Positions 4,126 through 8,304 of a stretch of 8,304 nt of DNA are shown here, piece after piece. Source of the stretch: Burkholderiales bacterium. GTDB taxonomy: Bacteria; Pseudomonadota; Gammaproteobacteria; Burkholderiales; Burkholderiaceae_D. Location: positions 1 to 8,304 of the forward strand of contig JACPVY010000190.1 of NCBI GenBank assembly GCA_016197345.1, given 5' to 3'. The position numbers were made by a program, and so were the translations under genes. The first letter of the stretch is position 1; each line of letters opens with the position of its first letter. The notes under the pieces were generated by a model. The model ran no database searches, was not told the DNA's origin, and worked only from the letters and a program-made list of their open reading frames with translations.

Positions 4126-6819
4126 TCACCCCCCATACACCCGCAACAACAACCACCCCGGCACGCCAACATACAGTGCCAGTTTCGCTGCGCACTCCAA
4201 CCAGCGCCGCAATTCCAGCGCCGAGCTTGGCCTCAGCAACACCCCCAGCACTGTCCCCAATTCAATCATCGCCCTAAGCGCTGCGCCAAAGGCCATCACG
4301 CCTATTGCCCACGCCGCCCACCATAGCGCGAAGCCGAGCAAGTAGGCTTTCAAGCCAAAGCTAGTGAATTCGCCAAAGCCGCTGCCATAGGCGATGTGTT
4401 GATGCAGATAATACGCGGGGAACGCCAACAAAAACGGCAATAAAACGAATTTGGCGAAGGGTTGATCGAGGCGGCCGCGTTGGATCGCGAGGCGGGCTTG
4501 TTGATACAACGCCCCACGCGCGGGAGCGGCTGGCTGCGCGGTTATGCCTGCGGCTTGCAAGGCCTGCACTAAGGCGTTTGGATGCGTCAGCGCCAGCCCA
4601 TAGCGCCAACGTGCGCCCGAGCTAAGCCGAAGTGACACACCCGCGCTAGGCAATGGCAAGCGCCACACTTCCACTGCCGCAATATCAACTAGCGCGATCT
4701 CGATGCGATGGGCGCCGCGCGTCAACACTAGCGCGCCATTTTCTATTGAAGCGCGCGCACCAAAGGCGAGTAGCACACACCATGCGGCCACTTCTGGCAC
4801 CAAAAAGAGCACGCTAAAACTGCGAATTTGCGCTAGCGTGTTGCCGCGCAAGGCGTCGCTTTGCAGCATTGCGATACCGATGCCGATTAAGCTGAGGCGG
4901 GCAAAGCTGCGCAATACGCTAGCGGCAATGCGCGCGGCGGGCGGCAATACGGAAACCGCGAGCGGCAAGGCCATCGCCTGTTGCGCTTTAGCGTTTTGAC
5001 GGGTGAGATATCTTTGCCAAATTGCCGAGGCTGATACGCTAGCGATCAGTGTTTGCAATAATAGGGACAGAAGAAAAGCCAAGCCCGCCAAGCCCACCCA
5101 ATCGCCCCACCATACAATCAAGGTGCGCGGTGGTGTGCGCGCTGCTATGTCCCCAATAATCAAGGTTTGCTGCCCCATTTTGCTGGCGGCTTGGATATTG
5201 CCATTCGCATCGATCACGCCACTAAAGCCATTGGTGGTGACGCGAAATTGCGGCAAACGGGTTTCAATTGAGCGAAATGCGGCAACGGCTTGATGCAATT
5301 CCGCACCTTGCGGATAGTCGCTAAACCACGCGTCATTCGACATCGTCAAAATCGCTTGCGCGCCTAGCCTAGCGCCGGCGATGCCCAAACTTGCATCAAC
5401 ATCATCGCGGCAAATCAAGGGGAGCACTGGAATTTCGCGACCATCGGCCAAGCGTAGCGGGAAAACGCGCGCGCCATTGCCGTGCTGCCAGTTGCCCGTC
5501 CACGGTAGCAAGCGCCGCACCAGCGGGCTATCTAACCAAGCGGGGACATATTCAGTGAAAGGGAACAAACGCGTTTTGCGATAAAAACCAAGCAAACCCG
5601 TGTTGGGTGCGAGAAAAGCTGCGGCATTATATTCACCAAACGCATCACGGTCATAAGTGCCAAAAATAAAAGGCACGCCAGCGGAATTGACGATATCGAC
5701 TATCGTTTGATCCAACTCCGCCCCAGCGGCGCTTTTCGGGTGGCCGAAGGTGGTGGGATAGCTGGTTTCTGACCACATCACCGCATCCGCATGCTGCCTG
5801 ACCACAGCGTCGTAGCTCATGGCGAAATGCGTATCGAGAATCTTATGCACGGTTTCGTAAGCGCCAAACTGTTGGCGCTGGCGTTCGTAATCGACGATAT
5901 TGGCTTGGATCATCGCTAGCCGCAAAGGCTTGCTAGCGGCTGAATTTGGCGTAGCGCTATTGCCGAGCACGCTGTAGCCATAGCCCGCTAGCAGCATGGG
6001 CATCAGCGCTGCTAGCGCGAGGGGACGCACATAGGCGCGCGCACCTTCCGCGCGCCGCGCGAACGCCGCCAGCAGCGCTTCATTCGTCAGCAAAAGCGCC
6101 AAGCTCAAACCCGCCGCGCCGCCGATATCCGCCGCTTGCCGTATCAGTTGTGATGGATAGAGGCCGTGTCCTAGCGTATCGCCTAGCAGCTTTGGCCATA
6201 ACCATTCGGTCGCTAGCCATGCTGCCGCGCCCGCCAACGCTGCAACGACTTTACTAGAGGAAAGTGTCGCCAATGACGCATCAGTTTTTCGAAGGGACGG
6301 GCTAGCGTTTGGTGATGGATGTTCGGATAATTTGTCGGCCTCCTTTGATTTTTGAAATATTTTTGGCTGGATTTTCATGCCCCAAATAGTTTTTTCATTC
6401 ATCGTCGGCAATGGTGGGCGAGGCGCCCACCCTACACTTTCCCCTTGCGCGACAGCCGCATAGCGTCGATTGGCAAGATAGCGCGCTAATGCAAAAGTTA
6501 AAAATTGCGGTTGAAATAGTGGCGCGCCGATTAGCAATAGCGCTAGGCCCGTGCTAGCACCGATCTGGGTGTAGCTACCAATCGCAATGCCAAACCAATA
6601 AAACACCGCTGCCGTAAAAGCGATGCTCATGGCCCATGCGTTTAGCAGCGTCGCGCACAACGATTTGTGCGCATCTAAGCTTTTCAGCCACGGCACTAGC
6701 ATCACAAAACCGAGTAGCCAACCGAGGCCACCTCGGGCATAGACGCCGCATAGCCCGGCACTCAACAAAATAGCGACACCAGCCAGATAGCGCTGGCTGG
6801 AAAAAGGAAATAACTTCAT
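4126..6819 (-). CDS. lnt: Lnt-like apolipoprotein N-acyltransferase with C-terminal membrane extension
   Basis: This 897-residue inner-membrane protein is far longer than usual Lnt (about 500-550). Residues 1-120 and 190-285 carry the multi-pass acyltransferase domain. Residues 298-560 are the periplasmic nitrilase-like domain, with the triad Glu351 (MWSETSYP), Lys415 (YRKTRLFPFTEYVP) and Cys470 (PLICRDD). The substrate-site block SNDAWFSD...RSIETRLPQFRVTTNG is also present. Family members move an acyl chain from phospholipid to the N-terminus of diacylglyceryl lipoproteins. Unusual points: CRD replaces the typical CYE after the nucleophile; an Asn/Ser/Pro-rich insert at about 125-189 contains a repeat hairpin; and residues 590-897 are extra. 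This extra part has hydrophobic segments near 640-690, a soluble stretch at 690-760 resembling a PH-like beta domain, and further membrane segments at about 788-897. The start at 6819 is 15 bases after the preceding gene's stop, with a weak ribosome binding site. It may be a paralog and not the housekeeping enzyme. Confidence 0.88.
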   Translation of the reverse strand: MKLFPFSSQRYLAGVAILLSAGLCGVYARGGLGWLLGFVMLVPWLKSLDAHKSLCATLLNAWAMSIAFTAAVFYWFGIAIGSYTQIGASTGLALLLIGAPLFQPQFLTFALARYLANRRYAAVAQGESVGWAPRPPLPTMNEKTIWGMKIQPKIFQKSKEADKLSEHPSPNASPSLRKTDASLATLSSSKVVAALAGAAAWLATEWLWPKLLGDTLGHGLYPSQLIRQAADIGGAAGLSLALLLTNEALLAAFARRAEGARAYVRPLALAALMPMLLAGYGYSVLGNSATPNSAASKPLRLAMIQANIVDYERQRQQFGAYETVHKILDTHFAMSYDAVVRQHADAVMWSETSYPTTFGHPKSAAGAELDQTIVDIVNSAGVPFIFGTYDRDAFGEYNAAAFLAPNTGLLGFYRKTRLFPFTEYVPAWLDSPLVRRLLPWTGNWQHGNGARVFPLRLADGREIPVLPLICRDDVDASLGIAGARLGAQAILTMSNDAWFSDYPQGAELHQAVAAFRSIETRLPQFRVTTNGFSGVIDANGNIQAASKMGQQTLIIGDIAARTPPRTLIVWWGDWVGLAGLAFLLSLLLQTLIASVSASAIWQRYLTRQNAKAQQAMALPLAVSVLPPAARIAASVLRSFARLSLIGIGIAMLQSDALRGNTLAQIRSFSVLFLVPEVAAWCVLLAFGARASIENGALVLTRGAHRIEIALVDIAAVEVWRLPLPSAGVSLRLSSGARWRYGLALTHPNALVQALQAAGITAQPAAPARGALYQQARLAIQRGRLDQPFAKFVLLPFLLAFPAYYLHQHIAYGSGFGEFTSFGLKAYLLGFALWWAAWAIGVMAFGAALRAMIELGTVLGVLLRPSSALELRRWLECAAKLALYVGVPGWLLLRVYGG
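6253..6447 (-). repeat. Repeat-like in-frame insertion inside the lnt-like gene
   Basis: This stretch encodes residues of about 125-189 of the Lnt-like protein. They do not resemble the acyltransferase family and interrupt its membrane domain just before AALAGAAAWLATEWL. The DNA is more AT-rich than the flanks and contains a GGTGGGC-5-GCCCACC hairpin (6413-6431) followed by CTAC. This is the GTAGGGTGGGC...GCCCACC layout common in dispersed intergenic repeats of proteobacteria. The reading frame is kept through it. The boundaries are approximate, and I could not identify target-site duplications. Confidence 0.5.
6413..6431. repeat. Perfect inverted repeat (7-base arms) within lnt-like gene
   Basis: GGTGGGC (6413-6419) and GCCCACC (6425-6431) are perfect inverted arms around a 5-base loop, GAGGC. 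In the transcript this would form a short stable hairpin inside the coding region. It lies at the start of the non-homologous insert and is the best mark that the insert derives from a dispersed palindromic repeat. Confidence 0.65.
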
Positions 6820-6834
6820 GGTGGCTCGTTCCGC

Positions 6835-7515
6835 TTAGCGGCTTTCCGGCTCTATTGGTTTTGGTAAGACGATGCGGCGAATCGGCAGGCCGGGCGGCGC
6901 ATGTTCTGGTGGCACCACACGATTGGCGGGCACGGTAATCGGCTGCTTGTTGGCGTCGAAAAATTGCCTATCTGGCGCAAACATCAAAATCGCCTCTATC
7001 CTTTGCCCATCGTCAGTCGCTTGATGATGCCGCACATAGCCCTCTGGCAGCACAAAATCTTCCGGCACAGCGAGGCCAATCAAGGGCGGACGTGTCCCCG
7101 GTGGATTGAATGCACCCAAGCCCTCATGCACACCTGCTTTATGCAAGCGCTCAATCACTTCCGGCATGGTGGGCTTTTCGCCGCGCATCACATAACTCGA
7201 TAAATCGCGGGTGGGGTCGGCATCGCCTTCTGGCTGGATGGAATCTGTAGCTTGCGCTCTGGCTGGCAAGGCTGGCGGCCACGTCCCTGCCGTATTGCTG
7301 GCAGTGGTCGTGGCGGAAGCCGTCGGCGTGGTCGCTGCTGATTTATCCCCCTCGCCCAGCATTTCTAGCGGGGATGAGGGGGACAGCAGCAAGTAAGCCA
7401 TGCCGCCCAGCGCTAAGCCGAACGCAATAAACAAATACCCCAAAGATGGGTGCCAAAAGCCTCCATCTTGTGAGCCATTGCTATTTGCAGGGCTAGATTG
7501 GCGCGGGGCAGTCAT
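6835..7515 (-). CDS. Single-pass membrane protein of unknown function, Pro-rich
   Basis: I do not recognise a family for this 226-residue protein. A polar N-terminal tail (residues 1-25) precedes one membrane segment at about 27-45 (YLFIAFGLALGGMAYLLL). An Ala/Thr/Ser-rich linker follows (about 57-92), then a C-terminal region of about 125 residues. That region contains RGEKPTMPEVIERLHKAG, a GLGAFNPPGTRPP turn, EDFVLPEGYVRHHQ and a proline-dense tail ending VLPKPIEPESR. By the N-in anchor pattern, the C-terminal part is expected to be periplasmic. It starts 4 bases after the SGNH hydrolase stop and ends 15 bases before the lnt-like gene, so the three genes are almost surely one operon. It may tether or present a partner at the membrane surface; this is inference from position alone. 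The upstream ribosome binding site is weak (GAAG), suggesting coupling. Confidence 0.75.
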   Translation of the reverse strand: MTAPRQSSPANSNGSQDGGFWHPSLGYLFIAFGLALGGMAYLLLSPSSPLEMLGEGDKSAATTPTASATTTASNTAGTWPPALPARAQATDSIQPEGDADPTRDLSSYVMRGEKPTMPEVIERLHKAGVHEGLGAFNPPGTRPPLIGLAVPEDFVLPEGYVRHHQATDDGQRIEAILMFAPDRQFFDANKQPITVPANRVVPPEHAPPGLPIRRIVLPKPIEPESR

Positions 7516-7519
7516 TGCA

Positions 7520-8304
7520 TTACTTCGATTTGACAGTCGCGGCTGGTGCTACTGGTGCAGCAGGGCTGAAAGTGGAAACCGCCCAACCCATGCGTTCATG
7601 GCCGTATTGATTCCAAATCGGATTTTTGCCGCCAGCAAACGAGGTATAGCGTGGTGCGCCTGTGCCAGTAGAGCCACCCCACAAACCAGCCGAAACGGTG
7701 CTGCCGTTGTAGGTTGGGTGGGTGTCATCGGATTGGATGTAATCGTAGCTGCTGCTAGACGAAGCGAAGTGGGTGTTGGCATCGCGGATGGTGGAGCGTA
7801 GCGTGGTGACGATACGTGTCACATAGCTAGCTTCGCTTTCACCGGGGACATAGCGCAGTGCTTCGGAGTCGATCTTACCATCGCCATTGCTATCGTAATC
7901 AGCGCCCATGTATTGCGCGAAGTTATCCGCGCATTGGAAGCCCTTTTGGCGCGCGCTATCGCACATCATGAAATTCATACGAGCCATCACTGGCAAGAAT
8001 TTGTCTTGCATTTTGACGGTAGCACCAGTGCTCGCGTCTTTGCACGAGCTTTGAGTATTGTCGGCCGCATAGCCGGGGTAGTACAAGTTCGAAATCACTT
8101 TCAACTTAGTGCCAGCATAGGCATTAGCGTTGATGTAATCCATCGCCGCATTCACATAAGTTTTGCAGCTCGCTTCAGCGGAAGTCAGCACGCTATAGTC
8201 GCAAGTGCCAGTCTGCCCCTTAAATGCAGTACGGGCTTGCAAGCCATCATTGCCGCACATTTCAAAGGTCACGACGCGGGTGCTGCTCGCTTGCATATAC
8301 GAGC
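7520..8304 (-). CDS. SGNH/GDSL-family hydrolase, C-terminal part (5' end outside window)
   Basis: The frame is open to the window edge, so the N-terminus, including the GDS nucleophile block and any signal peptide, is missing. About 260 residues are visible. Block III appears as TFEMCGNDGLQ, with the oxyanion Asn of GxND, and block V as SDDTHPT, giving the Asp-x-x-His pair. These are hallmarks of SGNH esterases and lipases. Six cysteines before the EF-hand-like loop suggest disulphides and an extracytoplasmic location. A loop, DYDSNGDGKIDSE, resembles a calcium-binding EF-hand or dockerin-like loop, though the usual position-12 acid is shifted by one residue. The C-terminus is Pro/Ala-rich. 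The gene leads an operon with the anchored protein (4 bases away) and the Lnt-like enzyme. Substrate could be a lipid, acylated glycan or other ester; it cannot be told here. Confidence 0.8.
   Translation of the reverse strand, partial: SYMQASSTRVVTFEMCGNDGLQARTAFKGQTGTCDYSVLTSAEASCKTYVNAAMDYINANAYAGTKLKVISNLYYPGYAADNTQSSCKDASTGATVKMQDKFLPVMARMNFMMCDSARQKGFQCADNFAQYMGADYDSNGDGKIDSEALRYVPGESEASYVTRIVTTLRSTIRDANTHFASSSSSYDYIQSDDTHPTYNGSTVSAGLWGGSTGTGAPRYTSFAGGKNPIWNQYGHERMGWAVSTFSPAAPVAPAATVKSK

Overview
The window looks like a chromosomal segment of a Gram-negative proteobacterium, most likely a betaproteobacterium of moderate GC. The evidence is a large apolipoprotein N-acyltransferase-like membrane protein, an Lrp/AsnC regulator, VapB-type and ParE-type toxin-antitoxin modules, and Shine-Dalgarno-led genes with short gaps or ATGA overlaps. 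I cannot name a genus from the sequence. One compositional quirk stands out: the hexamer GCTAGC occurs about 14 times, where about 2 are expected by chance, although CTAG is normally scarce in proteobacteria.

Layout. (1) Positions 1-1080: the 5' end of an Lrp/AsnC-family regulator (minus strand, cut by the window edge) is divergent from a two-gene plus-strand operon. That operon encodes a NIPSNAP-family protein and a DUF1579-like beta-barrel protein, joined by a 4-base ATGA overlap. (2) Positions 1333-2617 (minus): a GH24 phage-type lysozyme is followed by a class 3 lipase. The lipase is broken by a frameshift and lacks the FRGT oxyanion region, so it is a probable pseudogene. (3) Positions 2618-3069: a gene-poor divergent intergenic region with an imperfect 20-base palindrome and a related second copy. 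(4) Positions 3070-4057 (plus): two back-to-back toxin-antitoxin modules. The first has an intact VapB antitoxin, but its VapC toxin is reduced to a C-terminal remnant with an in-frame stop. The second is an apparently intact addiction-module antitoxin plus ParE/RelE toxin pair. (5) Positions 4126-8304 (minus): a three-gene operon read right to left. It runs from an SGNH/GDSL hydrolase (5' end outside the window), through a single-pass membrane protein of unknown function, to an 897-residue Lnt-like acyltransferase with a C-terminal membrane and possible PH-like extension.

The most interesting unit is region 5. Tight spacing (4 and 15 bases) couples a secreted ester hydrolase, an anchored Pro-rich protein and an Lnt-family enzyme. 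The Lnt-family protein has the E/K/C catalytic triad, altered residues after the catalytic cysteine, about 300 extra residues at the C-terminus, and a repeat-like insertion in its membrane domain. I infer a possible envelope acyl-transfer or acyl-trimming system, separate from housekeeping lipoprotein maturation. This is a hypothesis. The toxin-antitoxin and lysozyme/lipase segments look like accessory DNA undergoing decay.
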